In this document: positions 12,605-23,800 of the stretch, one piece after another
How positions within the stretch are numbered: the stretch's first letter is position 1
Layout of the letters: every line of letters starts with the position of its first letter
NCBI GenBank assembly: GCA_020809705.1
Contig: CP085828.1
Coordinates: forward strand, 1,488,001 to 1,552,000
Direction of reading: 5' to 3'
DNA: 64,000 nucleotides
From: Calonectria ilicicola
Lineage: Eukaryota > Ascomycota > Sordariomycetes > Hypocreales > Nectriaceae
Program-made: the position numbers and the translations under genes
Notes under the pieces: generated by a model
What the model was told of the DNA's origin: nothing
The model's input: the letters and a program-made list of their open reading frames with translations, nothing else
Database searches by the model: none

Positions 12605-13682
12605 GCATCTGCAGCGATTTCACGACAAACAGCGACATATTTATATATAGACGGGCTGGCTATTGGGAGTCAAGCCCATATGACATGGGCACGGCTCATC
12701 TCTGTATGAATAAGAAATAGATTAATATGGGCGTCCCGGAACATGGAGAATAATACATAAATAAATACATGCATACATACACACACACGGCTTGGATACG
12801 TCTCGCGCGCGCTTCCAAACGTTTCAGCCCAAGCCATATCACCCACCCATGATACTCGGAACCCACGACATCCGGTATCAGCCAGCCACAATCCAATAAT
12901 ATTGCTGGGAATTCCCCTTACGGGAATAGGCTGACACGTCTACAACTGCAGGAGTCTGTGGCGAGTGGCAGCGGCAGTCGTCGTTCCGTGCCTCGACGCA
13001 ATCGCGCGCGGTGGAGGTGGCGGTTGCGCACAGCCACACGCTGGCTTCGATCCTCTCAAAAGCGAGCTTGCGCGGACTAACGGCTGGGCGGGAAAGCTTG
13101 GCTGAGTCTCACTTGCCGATAATAGTAACTAAAATCTCACTTGGCGGCGAACTAGCTGAGCGCCTACCCTGGACACCGCCAGAGCAGGGGGTTGTTTTAT
13201 TTGTCAGTTGTCCCGCTCAGAGGCGGATCTGTTTGTTTATTACACGCATTCGTCATTTTTTTTGGGGCCCTAAATCATTGTCCGCTTTGATTCTTCTCTT
13301 GCAGACGCCAAGCAGAACAGGGAGAGAAAAAAAAGAAGAAGCCATCGTTCAGTTCAGCTGACAGAGTGGTGTTTTGGTGGCGTGGCCGGCTCACATGCTA
13401 CTAAATCCCGAATTGCGAGTGCGTGGCTTAAGACTCTTGCGGCCTAGATCGCTACAACAACACACCTGGCTGCTTGCTTAGCAGGATTATTTGCCAGCCA
13501 GCGATACAAGTACCGCATTGCTCCCTCCGTCTCGCTTCCCCCCCAAGGAATACGGAATCCCAATCCTTGCACGCTGCGCGGCTCTTGTCGACTCTCTCGA
13601 CTCCCATCCCACCAACGTCTGACGTCAACTACACCAAGCGTGCTAGCGTCATCGTTTGGGCTTCGCAGCCAGCTTCACGAAG
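12605..13682. other. Spacer between orc4 and the DUF7053 gene
   Basis: About 1.1 kb. It holds the orc4 3' end, a short CA/TA microsatellite near 12760-12790 and the presumed promoter of the next gene. No supported gene. Confidence 0.4.
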
Positions 13683-14678
13683 ATGGGGAGAACAACGTTC
13701 ACCAACATCACCCCGCTCCCGGCTAGCATCACCCGCGAGGTGGTTGTTGAGTTTCTCCATGACCACCTCGAGATGATCGACCTCAACCCACTTATCATCG
13801 AGCGCCACCAAATCGAGCCACCCCCGCACGCCGCGGCCGAGGAGCACCGCTGCATCTGGTACTCGCTGACTGACCGTATTGACTATATGCCCGGTGTCTC
13901 GGGCAAGGTCTCGTACACGTGCGCTTTCCACAACTTGCCCGAGGGTCTCCAAACTCACTGCTTCGCTGCCATGGGCCTCGAGATCCGAGATCGCTGGTCA
14001 ATCGGCGGCTCTTTGCCCGGCGAGCCTGCCGAGCCCGTTGAGCTGGGTCTCAATGCCCCATTGTCGGGCTTGTATTTAAGAGAGGATGTTGATCTAAGAT
14101 GTAATTCTCTTATGATGGGCTTTGTCAAGAAGACGCTCAAGAAGGCGCACGGGTCGCTAGTTAATCGTCTGGCTCAAAAGGCAGGCATTGTGTCGGTCAA
14201 CCAGTCGAGGCAGAGCATGCCCCCCAGCGTCTCAAGCACGCCCCCCGTTATACCATCGCCGACGCCAGTTACGCCAGACTCAGACAGCTCACGCATACCC
14301 ACAATGGGTCCTCTCCTTCCTCCTATCACTGGAGATCACCAAGGTCTTATCCCTGGTCTCTCGACGCCACCTGCCCAGCAAACCGAACAGCAACAAACAG
14401 AACATCGACCCGTGTCTGGGTCAAACATTGGCTTACCCGGTCTTGGGGGCTTGGGCCTTCAAGGTCAATCACTAGGGGATGGATACTCGAGACATTCTGG
14501 GCCGGTGTACTACGGGAACAGAGACTCTAAGGATTATGTCGATTTTCCCGAAATAAACACGTTTGAGAAGATGAGCACAGAGGGAGGCCGCAACACTGCG
14601 CCGGAAGCGAACACCATGTTTCCGCCCCCGCTTGAAGCTCACAGGGACAGACGAGTCAGACCGGCCGAGTTGGATTAG
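13683..14678 (+). CDS. DUF7053 domain protein
   Basis: Single exon of 331 residues. The N-terminal 180 residues match the fungal DUF7053 type: MGRTTFTNITPLPASITRE at the start, then VEFLHDHLEMIDLNPLIIER, then VSYTCAFHNLPEGLQTHCFA and LRCNSLMMGFVKKTLKKAH. This looks like a lipid-binding or START-like fold, but the function is unknown. The C-terminal half is Pro/Ser/Gln/Gly-rich and probably disordered (TPPAQQTEQQQTEHRP), ending RPAELD. No signal peptide or membrane segment. The ATG at 13683 begins the conserved block; the open frame continues upstream only from non-ATG codons. Confidence 0.8.
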   Translation: MGRTTFTNITPLPASITREVVVEFLHDHLEMIDLNPLIIERHQIEPPPHAAAEEHRCIWYSLTDRIDYMPGVSGKVSYTCAFHNLPEGLQTHCFAAMGLEIRDRWSIGGSLPGEPAEPVELGLNAPLSGLYLREDVDLRCNSLMMGFVKKTLKKAHGSLVNRLAQKAGIVSVNQSRQSMPPSVSSTPPVIPSPTPVTPDSDSSRIPTMGPLLPPITGDHQGLIPGLSTPPAQQTEQQQTEHRPVSGSNIGLPGLGGLGLQGQSLGDGYSRHSGPVYYGNRDSKDYVDFPEINTFEKMSTEGGRNTAPEANTMFPPPLEAHRDRRVRPAELD

Positions 14679-15393
14679 TCGCCAACACCTTGGTTCGATT
14701 TTTTTTTTTAATTTTATGATTACTATACGGCAGGTGAGACACATGTATGTTTCATTCCCGCACAGGCGATCTCATTGCGTATGGCATGATTTTTTATCAA
14801 ACCCAAAACACTTTTTTCGGACATACCATCACATAATGTCAGACACTGCACAAGTGTGATAATCCGAGGACATGTCTTTGAGTGAAATTCGATTTTGGGT
14901 ACCGATGCGTATCTACAAGATCGAGAGAGACACACACTCCTCCAGGCAACACATGCCCCCGTCCAGATCTCCTCACAGAGACCACTACACCATTAAAAAA
15001 AGAGTCAAAAGAAGCAAAAAAAAAAAACAGTACTAGCCCAGGATATATGGTGTTCCTCCCGATTTCACTCCCACACCCACCCCTCATCCTCCATAGTGGT
15101 ACAAGGAGCCGAGGAACTGAACTTCGGCTAAGATCGCCTCAACCATTCCGGTGTGATTGGATTCTCTTCGGATATTAAATATATTAGTTCCAAGAGACGC
15201 CACTGCAATCAAACATTTCATGGCGTGCGCTCGTCACGACAAGGTGTTGCGTGTGCATTGGTATACATATTAAGCGGGCGACGCAGCAAGACATGCATGT
15301 CTGCTTTTGCCCGTGCTGTCTCGCCCTGCATGTGAGACATAGGCGACAGGACAAGCTGGAGGCAACCCCCCGAACGACCCGGCCATTGGTCAT
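14679..15393. other. Convergent spacer
   Basis: Between the ends of the DUF7053 gene and the GPI-protein gene, so it contains both 3' UTRs. Poly-T and poly-A runs occur at about 14700 and 15020. No gene supported. Confidence 0.4.
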
Positions 15394-15870
15394 TTACAGG
15401 GCAAGGAGGCCGAGGGCGGCAACAAGACCAATGCTGATCTTGAAGGCATTGGCACCGGAAGCGACAGCAGAGGGGGTGGTGGCAGCGCTCTGGCCACCCT
15501 CAGCACTGGAGGAGCCGCCCTCGATGTAGGGCTGCTCGGAGGGGTGCTCGCTCTCGCCACTGCTGACGACCTTGCCGCCGGATCCCCAGCCGCTCTGGGA
15601 AGTGGAAGAAGCGGGACTGGATGTCTCCGTAACGGTGCAGGGGCAGTCGGTGATGGTGAGTGTGGTGGCCTCAGACACGGAGTACTCGTGGCCGTTGAAC
15701 TCGAACTGAGTAGGTCCGGCGCAGACGGTGGTGTAGGCCGTGTAGACCTTAGTGACAATGACGACGGTGCCGTTGTGAGGGACGGCTACAGTGCTGAAGC
15801 TGCCGGGGGTAGGCGTCTGGGCAGCAACGAGGCCGGCGAGGGCGAGGATGAGGGCGTTGTGGGCAAACAT
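15394..15870 (-). CDS. Small GPI-anchored cell-wall protein, CCG-6-like
   Basis: Single exon, 158 residues. Signal peptide at the N-terminus (MFAHNALILALAGLVAAQ), mature part starting near TPTPGSF, a conserved middle block with two cysteine positions (TTVCAGPTQFEFNG, then TTLTITDCPCTVTET), a Ser/Gly-rich stalk, and a C-terminal hydrophobic tail (ISIGLVAALGLLAL) after small residues (SGANA) that suits GPI attachment. The layout resembles the Neurospora clock-controlled protein CCG-6 and related wall proteins. Cys count and spacing do not match CFEM or hydrophobin families. The location, at the outer membrane or wall, is inferred from the signals at both ends. Confidence 0.8.
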   Translation of the reverse strand: MFAHNALILALAGLVAAQTPTPGSFSTVAVPHNGTVVIVTKVYTAYTTVCAGPTQFEFNGHEYSVSEATTLTITDCPCTVTETSSPASSTSQSGWGSGGKVVSSGESEHPSEQPYIEGGSSSAEGGQSAATTPSAVASGANAFKISIGLVAALGLLAL

Positions 15871-17335
15871 TGTGAAGTGAGGAGTTGGTGGAGAGTGGCT
15901 TGGAGTGATGAACGGAGAGACTCGTCTTGTTGTCTTTATGTGGGAAGCAGCGTGAATAGAGTTTTGTTACGTGCGACCGAAAGCAGTTGTTTAGAGCGAG
16001 AGACTTGGGGGCAAGATGCTTCGAAAACGAAGACGGATCAAAAACTTAAAGCGTGCGTGCGGTGCTGAAGCTGGAGCTGGAGCTGATGAAGATAGGCCTC
16101 ATAGTGGTTGAAGACGTCGTCTTTTATCTCTGGACGTGCCCATCTCACCATGCAAACATTGTATTGCCTCATCTCACGGCCATTCTTTGCTCGAGACATG
16201 GACGCAACCAAAGAATGGCAGATAATCTCGTCCACCTGCGCTGCCATTCCACTCCGCCGTTGCGAGATGAGGCTTCGTTCCAGCGCAGGCGGCCTGGGCA
16301 GCCGTCGACTATGGGCTCCTAAGCAAACGCAGGGTGCGTCTACATTCCCTCACCACCGGCAAAATGCCGCTCGTCGGCTCGCTCATTTCAAATTCACACA
16401 ACGCTCGTTACCGTGGCACAGGGTTGGCTAGGCTTTTCAGACTCTTTGCTGGAATTGTTGCGGAGGCTGCCCAAGATTTCTTTCTATGTACAAGTGTATG
16501 AGCGCTCCCGCCGTGTAACCGACTCCTTTTCGATGCAATGCATTACTTCGGCCCGAGTGACGCAACATGTCCTTTGGCCGTTTCCGTGAATAACAACAAG
16601 ATGCCGCCGAATTTTTTTCCTGTTCTCCTGATCCTCAATCACACTACTTATCCACCGTATTTGCTCTTCCTTCCGTCCGTATTGTTCATCATACTCATCC
16701 ACCCGGTTGTTCTGGTCATTATGCCCCTTGACTCGGTCAAAACTTGTTCCCTTTTACTTGGGAGACAAGCCCAGTCGATCCATCACCCTTCCCTCTATTT
16801 TCTCCTTTGTGTGCCTACACATGGTCGCTTTCCACCATCTCGTCCTCCTTGCCGCTCGAACTTTCTCCAAGTCACCCGCAACGCCATGAGGACGGGGGAG
16901 GCGCATAAGCATGCGAGATGACGCAAGGTAGGGCTGCCCATCATCCAGCCTAGTCCCAGAGAGGACTACTGCAGTAGTGATGGGAGGGAGGGGTTCATGG
17001 TCGGGACACGACCACCAAGGAACCGCAATGAAGAAGAAAGGTGGTAGAGGTAAAAATAAGAAAACGAAAAAAGTAAAAATAAAAAAGAAAAAAAAGAAAA
17101 AGAGGTGAGCCAGAAGAAAGGAAGCAACCAAAAACACCGAATATGCATGGGATGGTGTGACTCTAGGTGGTATCGTTTCAGTTGTGCCAAATAAAAGAAA
17201 AGCACGTGGGTAGCCAAAATCAATCAAAAGGCCGTATGCAAATGACTCGTGAGATGTGATGATGGTATGGGTGCACGATTCAGGCTGTGGAAAGCCGACC
17301 GGACCCGCGACCATCGACATTCGGCGTCAATTACG
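15871..17335. other. Spacer between the GPI-protein gene and flbA
   Basis: About 1.5 kb, holding the promoter and leader of the GPI-protein gene and the 3' UTR of flbA. A 69-codon minus-strand open frame with an ATG (16247-16038) sits in the likely leader and could be an upstream ORF; it has no recognisable domain. An A-rich stretch lies at about 17040-17110. Confidence 0.4.
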
Positions 17336-19673
17336 TCACTTGCGATTGGATCGGCTTTGACTTCGCTCAGGGATTCTACCGCCCAGATCGAACTCATAAT
17401 TGCGTAGTTGCTGCTCGTACTTGGGGCTGCGAAGGAACTTAGGCACCGAATCCTGATAGGGTGTGGTTAGCGGCTGTCGGCGGGACCGAGGGGGGAGGGG
17501 AGAATTAATCTATAAACTTACACTAGCCATAAGCTTGAAGACAGCGTTCTGAGCATCCTCAAACAGCGACGTCACTTCTTGAAGCGTGTCAATCATGGCC
17601 ACATCCTGCCCAACAGCCTTGGTCATCCGCGTGGCAAGGTTGTTACGGAGCTGGTGGTCAATGTTGAGCTCGCAGGGGGATCCTGGCGCCAGGAAGGCGT
17701 TGTAAATTCCGTAGGCTTGGGCCATGATCTCCTTGACCCCGTCCATTGATGTGCTGTTAGGGTTCTTCTGTGCAGTGCGGGTCACAGACTTGCAGCTGCG
17801 AACAAACTCATCGACATCCTGGTAGAATGACAAGTTTTCCTCGCAGTGGGTATCACGTAGGTTCTCACGGAAAAGCAGGCGCAGGGCAGGATCGTTGAGG
17901 ATCTTGTCGAGTCTCTGTGTGTTTGAGTCGCGGGTAATGCCATTGCGCTGGGAGGCTGCGCCGCCCTCGCTTTCTGAGGCCCGGCCCCTTGATGCAGTGC
18001 CGTTTAGGAGATCCTTTCCACGTTGGGAAAATTGGTAAATGGCATACTTGGTAGGCTGGAAAACGTTGCAGCCAGGGTTCTGCGACATATAGGCCCGATC
18101 TTGAGCGACCACCTCAATTAGGTCGTACTCGACGAAGAGAGCCGCAATTTCAACTGTCTCACGTCGGTCGACGATAGTAGAGCAGTCCATGAGCCAGTCA
18201 GTGGCGGCCTTGCCGGTAAAGGTATCACGGTACGTCTTTCCATTAACCTTGCGCTCAGCAGCCATCTTGACACCCGTGAGACCATCCTTGTAATCGTGCA
18301 GCGAGTCAGAGTCAGCGGCATTAACGCTCTGTTTAATATTTCGGCCTTCAGCACCGACGAATCGGCGGAAGATGACCTCGATGGTACCCTGGTCCTGGAG
18401 GAGCTTGTCGGTCTGGGGATCTCTCTCGAGGAGCACTAGCTGTGTCGCACCAAGGTTGACTAGCTCCGTCACCTGCTTCTGCTGAATACCGTTCCTTGAG
18501 CAAAATCTGTCAAGAACGGTGACTCCCTTGGCTGTCAGTTGCCAAACAGAACCCTTCATGTTGTACACCTGCTGGTACTTGCCGTCGGCGGATTCGATGA
18601 AGCGGGCTTCGACAAAGCGCTGACAGATGGAGCGGGCCATGTCCTTGGCCATGGAGAAGGTGGTGGTAGTGGTAGTTGTAACAATGCGGGAAGGGTCTTT
18701 GGGATCGGGCATGCGGTTTGACTGCGAGAACTTGAGAGAGCCAAGGTTGTTGATGGCATCCTCGGAGAGGAAAGTATACTCAACCTTGGTCAATCGGACA
18801 CGATGAGCAGAGAGCGGCAACAAACTGACGATCAGAGTGGAGAAGAGATCCTTAAAGTCCTATTGTGCAACAATAAGTTAGCCAATATCTTTTGCAGATG
18901 AAGACGAGATCGGAGGCGAGAGTTTCAGAGTGTGGCGTCTGGTCCCTCCCCCCACGGAAAGCTGCAGGAGACCCAGCGGCGCACAAAGAAATGGTGAGGC
19001 AGGTGGGCGCGCATTGTTGAACAGTACATACCCGAGTGAACGGCCGGTCATCGTCAGTCATGCGCAGCAAGCGCGATGATGTTTGATGCATTTTGCTGGC
19101 GGCGGAAATCGACTTTACAGGAGGGGGAAGGGTAGGGTCGGTGGTCGAGTAGGGTAGAGACGGCGGGGCGTTCGCCGTGGGCGCCTGGGCGGCGATTGCG
19201 CTGTCCAGGTTGGCGCTGGAGAGGAGGGATTGGTTCGAGGCGCTCTTGAGGCGATACTTCCTGTCTGGGCTGGAGGGCTCCGAGATTGAGTTGGAGCTGG
19301 ACAGGAGGGAGAGTCTCGAGAGTGTGCCGTTGGATTGGCGGGGGCGGATCGAGGGCTCCGAAATAGTCGCGATAGCGTTCTGGGTCCTGTCCAAGGCGGC
19401 TGCGGCGAGGGCGAAGATGCTAGTGGACGATCGCTGATTGAATCTCGAGACAGAAACCGTGTGGCGGTGGGAGTGAGGGTGGGCGGGGGGCGCGGCGGTG
19501 ACGAAGTCTTGGTGGAGGGGAGAGTGCGAGGGATAGCGATCCGATAGAGAGGAGCGGGAAGCAGCGTCGGAGCGAAGGTCCAGTGTGTCAGAGGGAGAAG
19601 TTGGATTGGTGGGAGAGGCAGAGGCAGACTGAGAATCCGTTGGCCGAGGAGGAAGATCCGATAAAGTGGCCAT
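17336..19673 (-). CDS. flbA: FlbA/Sst2-type regulator of G-protein signalling
   Basis: Three exons: 19673-19032, 18859-17522 and 17452-17336, giving 698 residues. The N-terminal 210 residues are Ser/Pro-rich and disordered. A fungal DEP domain covers about 215-336 (with a run of seven Thr), a second DEP domain about 408-501 (GKTYRDTFTGKAATDWLMD), and an RGS domain about 530-660 (LDKILNDPALRLLFRENL, later PCELNIDHQLRNNLATRM). The last exon encodes DSVPKFLRSPKYEQQLRNYE, common in this family. FlbA-type proteins speed GTP hydrolysis by a G-alpha subunit and control the switch from growth to conidiation; this is family knowledge. The first intron is long for this window (172 nt). A strong 3' splice site ends exactly at the ATG, so the transcript probably has a leader intron, and the coding start could lie further upstream. 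Confidence 0.93.
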
Positions 19674-19697
19674 CTAACGGGAACAAGAGAGGGTCAG
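19674..19697 (-). promoter_or_regulatory. Putative 3' splice site abutting the flbA ATG
   Basis: Read on the minus strand, a branch-like CTGAC is followed by a pyrimidine tract (CTCTCTTGTTCCC) and GTTAG directly before ATG. This is what the end of a fungal intron looks like. I did not find a clear matching donor (no GTAAGT/GTATGT seen in the first kilobase upstream). Confidence 0.45.
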
Positions 19698-20468
19698 AAG
19701 GAGGAGGCTTGGTTGTGAGCGGGAAGGTTCAAATAAGAAGTAGATGGATGGTGAGAGGAGTGGGAGTGGGACACAGTGATATGGTACGGCAGGCCAAGGC
19801 CAGGACAAGGGAAGACCACCAAAAGGCCCCAAGCCAAGAAAGCACTGCAAGAAAAGACCGGCCTGTGGAGGAGAGGGGTGTTACTTAGCACCCCCGGGGT
19901 GGCGTGCAAGGCGCAATGGGTGGGAACTGTGGGCCGCCTTGAGACAAGCCCAGGCAAAGCTCTGGGCATTAGACAGGCCCCCGAAGCTCCAAAGAACAGG
20001 CCAAGCAGCGCACGACCTGCACTGCAGGTACTGCCAGGACTCCTCTGGCGCGTGTACTCAGACTGTCCCCGACGGCCTGCGATGCGCTGCACTGCGCCTC
20101 CACTTTTGCGCCCCCGCTGCTTTGCAAGCCAGGTAGCGGGTACTTGTGCAGCAAGGGTCGTGTGGTTGCGCCCTGTGCTGGAAAGGTGTTCTGATTGCTG
20201 AGGGGGAGCTGTTGGAGGGCGCCGTACGCTGACTGACGGAGCGGGTGGAGCTGTGGGCTGCCCGGCCGTATTGGGTACTTGGTCTTCCCAAAGACGAAAG
20301 CACGAAAGCGCAGGGGTCCTGTGCTGTCTCCGCAGACGGTCGTGGTACTTAGCGAGCTCGGCTTCAATGCGAGTCGCGAGTCTCCGTTGGAGAAGAAAAA
20401 AAACCCTGGAGAGTGGGCGGACGGTGTGGGAAGGGAAGAGAGGGGGGGAGGGACCCGAGCAGGCGACG

Positions 20469-20503
20469 TCAAGTGAAGTGAGGTGAAGTGAAGCGAGGTG
20501 AGA
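20469..20503. repeat. Imperfect GTGAA/GTGAG short repeat
   Basis: Imperfect copies of AAGTG/AGGTG/AAGCG follow one another over about 35 bp. On the flbA sense strand this is a pyrimidine-rich CTTCAC/CTCAC series in the probable leader or promoter. Confidence 0.6.
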
Positions 20504-20670
20504 AGAGGAGACAAGAGAGATCCGATGCCACTGCCAGTTGATCAAAAATCGCACGAGTGACTCTCCCGGGCCTAGCCCTGGCTTGAATTACTGCGCGAGG
20601 GGACAGCGATAGTCATTGACGGCAAAAGAGCAAAAGGGCGCCAGCCATCATGGCTGCCTCTTCTTTGCGC

Positions 20671-20887
20671 CTCTGGTCTCTGATCACCGATTGACACTGG
20701 TGGAAGCGCCAGCACCCACAAAAAAAAAAAGGACGACCTGAGTACCTCAGCCTGTGGCATCCAGCTCGACTGCTAGCGCGTCGTCAATGTGTTTGGGTAC
20801 CTGCCCGAGCTTGTACTGAGGTCGTCCTTTTTTTTTTTGTGGGTGCTGGCGCTTCCACCAGTGTCAATCGGTGATCAGAGACCAGAG
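20671..20887. repeat. Inverted repeat, 75-bp arms, 67-bp spacer
   Basis: The left arm 20671-20745 and the right arm 20813-20887 are reverse complements with one mismatch (20740 versus 20818). Both arms include an 11-base A or T run flanked by CACCC and GGACGACCT sequences. The match stops sharply at both ends. No obvious target-site duplication flanks the arms and no ORF lies in the spacer. The structure would fold into a very stable hairpin in RNA or single-stranded DNA. Confidence 0.95.
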
Positions 20888-23800
20888 CCACTCAGACTTG
20901 CAGCAGAGGGGAGCAGGTGGCAGAATCGCTGATCGTGAGGAGGGGGGGCCACCGAGGTAGCATCCACTGGCAGCGGGCGGTCTAAGTTGGAGGCTGTTTG
21001 GGGCCTGTACACTCCTCACTGGCTGGGCTGGCTTGACTGAGTTTCCCCAGCCTTTCAGTCTCTTTGGCTTTGGAGCCAAACTCGGTCCCGAAAAACACCA
21101 CCACCGATTTAGCACCACCGCCATCACCATCTTCCCGGTACAGTGCTGGATCTGAGCTACCCAGACCTGTGGTGTGGTAGGCTAGCTAACCTGCTTGCGC
21201 GCGGTTACCTGCTCTGCTCCATCCTACCACCCAGCAGTGCAACCCCGGGAACCGCTGTGTGCTGTAGGTCAAAGTCGGGTAGTTTTGGAGCCTGCAGTGG
21301 TGAGATGCGAGCACCGGGGTGGACGTGGTGGTCTGTGGACTGTGACTTCTTGTGCCTCAGTGGGGCTTCTGTACACCTCCAACAGATGGAATGTTCACTC
21401 GAGGTAGATGGCAAAAAGTTGATTTGGCAGATGGGGAAGGGCCGTAGTCTCCGGGGGTGGTCCTCATGCCATCTGACAACGACAACGAAGAGAAAGCGCT
21501 ATGGGTGTAGGTAGGGTTGAGAGGCCAAGGGCATCACGGTCCAGCTCGTAAGGGGGGCAATAATACGGAGATATCACGGGCAATGCAACCCGCCAGGCTC
21601 CAATGTGCTGTGCTGTGCGATGCGGTGTTGTTCTGACGAGAGAACAGCAAGGCCTAGAAGGCACAGCAGGAGGATTCCAATGGGCTGTGGTGCTCGATGG
21701 AGGTGCTGTCCCGAACATCCCATCTCCAAGGTTGCACCAATACAGCATTAGAGGTACTACCTCTGGATCCGTCCCACGCTTGCCCCCTCACCCCTAGCCT
21801 CCTTAAAGGCGCGTGGCTTCAGGGATTCCGCCCACCGTTCTATGCCTCTTTTGGCCGACGGACTTCCCTGCAGCCACGCTCGACGCTCATCCACAGCGTC
21901 ACGTTGCGGCCACGCAGAGAAACCCTGGCTCCCATGCTTCCAATGCAACCATTGGAACCATGCCCTGGGCCGCCCCACAATCATGCCCCACGCACCGTCT
22001 TTTGCTTTCTTCGATATCTCCTCTTCCCGTGGTGGCGGCTTCTGTTTGGTCGCCAAAATGGTATCTCAGAGGAGGCGCTGGTGCGCGGGGTGGTGTTGTG
22101 GCCAAGCCCGGTCGAGGAACGGAGCGGTACAGTCGCTGTATCTTGAGTTGCGCACTGTGTGGTTCCGCTTGCCTTTGCCTGACTCTTACACTGCCGTTCG
22201 TTCATGTCTGACTAACTCGGGTGTCTTGGTGTAGGAATAACCTCATCGGTTCTGATTCTGCCTCCAGCTCTGCCTCTGGCCTGATCCCAGGAAGAGGCCG
22301 AAACGGGGCTCGAGATTGGGATAGGTATTCCGATATTCGCCCCGCTTAGAACGGAGATGACGGAGCTGTCTTGCTGAAACGACTCTTTGAAACGGCTGGA
22401 GCGGGCGGTCCCTTGTGGCCGAGACCAGGACTTGACACATGGCCTGCCCTGTCTCTTATGCTTGATGCTTGCCAGATGCTTGGTTTCGTCATGCCAGGCC
22501 ACCAGGTTTTTGCCATGCCTTGCTCATCGCCGTGCTTCATGCCTGCCTCTGTCTCATGCTTCATGCCGAGATGTCGCCTTGCCTTGCCTCGTGCGGGCAT
22601 GGCATGTCAGGATCTCTCCCTGATTGATTCCAACCCTTGGCTAGCTGGTGTTGATGTTGGCCTAGCACTTGCCGATGCAACATCCCGAGGTAGAAAAAAA
22701 AAAAAATTCACTGACTGTCAGGAAACAGAACGGACATACCTGGGGAGTGTTCTGGCCCACTAACTGCGTGCCCTGCGATGTGGAGGTCATCGATGCGCGC
22801 TGACCTGATTCGTGGTGAGGCGCCATATCCCGTCTATTCGTAATGGATTCAATTATCACCATCTGTGAGCCACTAGCTGTCAACGCCACCTGCTAGGCTG
22901 GCTCCCTGCACCGCCTCGTTTGGTTCCCCAGTGCAGAATCGTTGATGCGCTACCGCAACGCTACCAGAGTAGTGTCACGGTGATTCCCACCCAGATCCGA
23001 CAAAATCGGAGTTGATGGCCGGCTGGGCTGCTTCGTTCGGTGCGAATGCCCTGTGCAATCTGTCGGCAGCTGTTAGCGTCCTCTGAAATCGTGCCACACA
23101 CTCCAGCTCAGAACGGTTCGATTTCATCGAGGCGAGATTGAGATTTACACAAAATGGCATGTCCCTGTACCAGCTTCTAGAAGCACTCGTGGAACCGGCC
23201 GTGGCAGGGGTGTAGGGGTCCACCTATAGGCGGGCTTTGCAATTCAACTCAACTCAATTTCACGGCGGTGAGCCACGCGACCACACACCTCACGGATGGC
23301 AGCACTGAGTGGTGAGCGGATGACAGCTGTACCTCGTGAACTTGGGTGAAGCCGGAAAACCCGTTTCATAAATGAAAAATAAGGGAGGGATAACAATGCA
23401 TAGGGCGAAAAAGAAAGGAAATTAACCGAATTACTTTCGAAGGCCCTGGATTTCTAGAATGCCAACTTTAATGAGCTGAAATCGTGGGGAAACTCGCAAC
23501 CAGGTTTCGTCTTCTTTTTTTTTCGCTTGTTGAAGGGGGATCCTGGTTGCAAACTGCTGCGTCCGGTTTTTTGAGCTGAGTATTCAAAGGATCCGTTTTG
23601 CGTAGTTGTATTACGCCCCGTTAGCGTTGATAGTGGCACGCAGGATGTAGTACGTATGATGCCGTCGATAGTGTAGCCGCGATTGCCAATTCGACAACGC
23701 CAACGTTGGGTTGATGATGATGCAGATGCAGATGGCTAGGAGAAGGGCCCAGCCTCCGACTGGTCAGAGGGGGATCCGCGCGCTTTTACGCCCACAAGAT

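Noticed and set aside
16038..16247. 69-codon ORF with ATG upstream of the GPI-protein gene
   Set aside because: Could be an upstream ORF, but no conservation can be tested here and the QLQLQLQ repeat looks like simple sequence.
16754..17320. 188-codon minus-strand open frame beyond the flbA stop
   Set aside because: Contains long Phe runs from an A-rich tract and no domain; lies in the flbA 3' UTR region.
19694..20554. 286-codon minus-strand open frame just above flbA
   Set aside because: Starts at GTG, has its only Met late, lacks domains, and ends 20 bases before flbA in another frame; treated as leader or promoter sequence.
21600..22250. Cluster of 100-150-codon frames in the long gap
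   Set aside because: Five or more frames on both strands share the same bases, typical of GC-rich non-coding DNA.
23110..23140. GGTTCGATTTC resembling a tRNA B box
   Set aside because: No matching stem, A box or acceptor pairing nearby.
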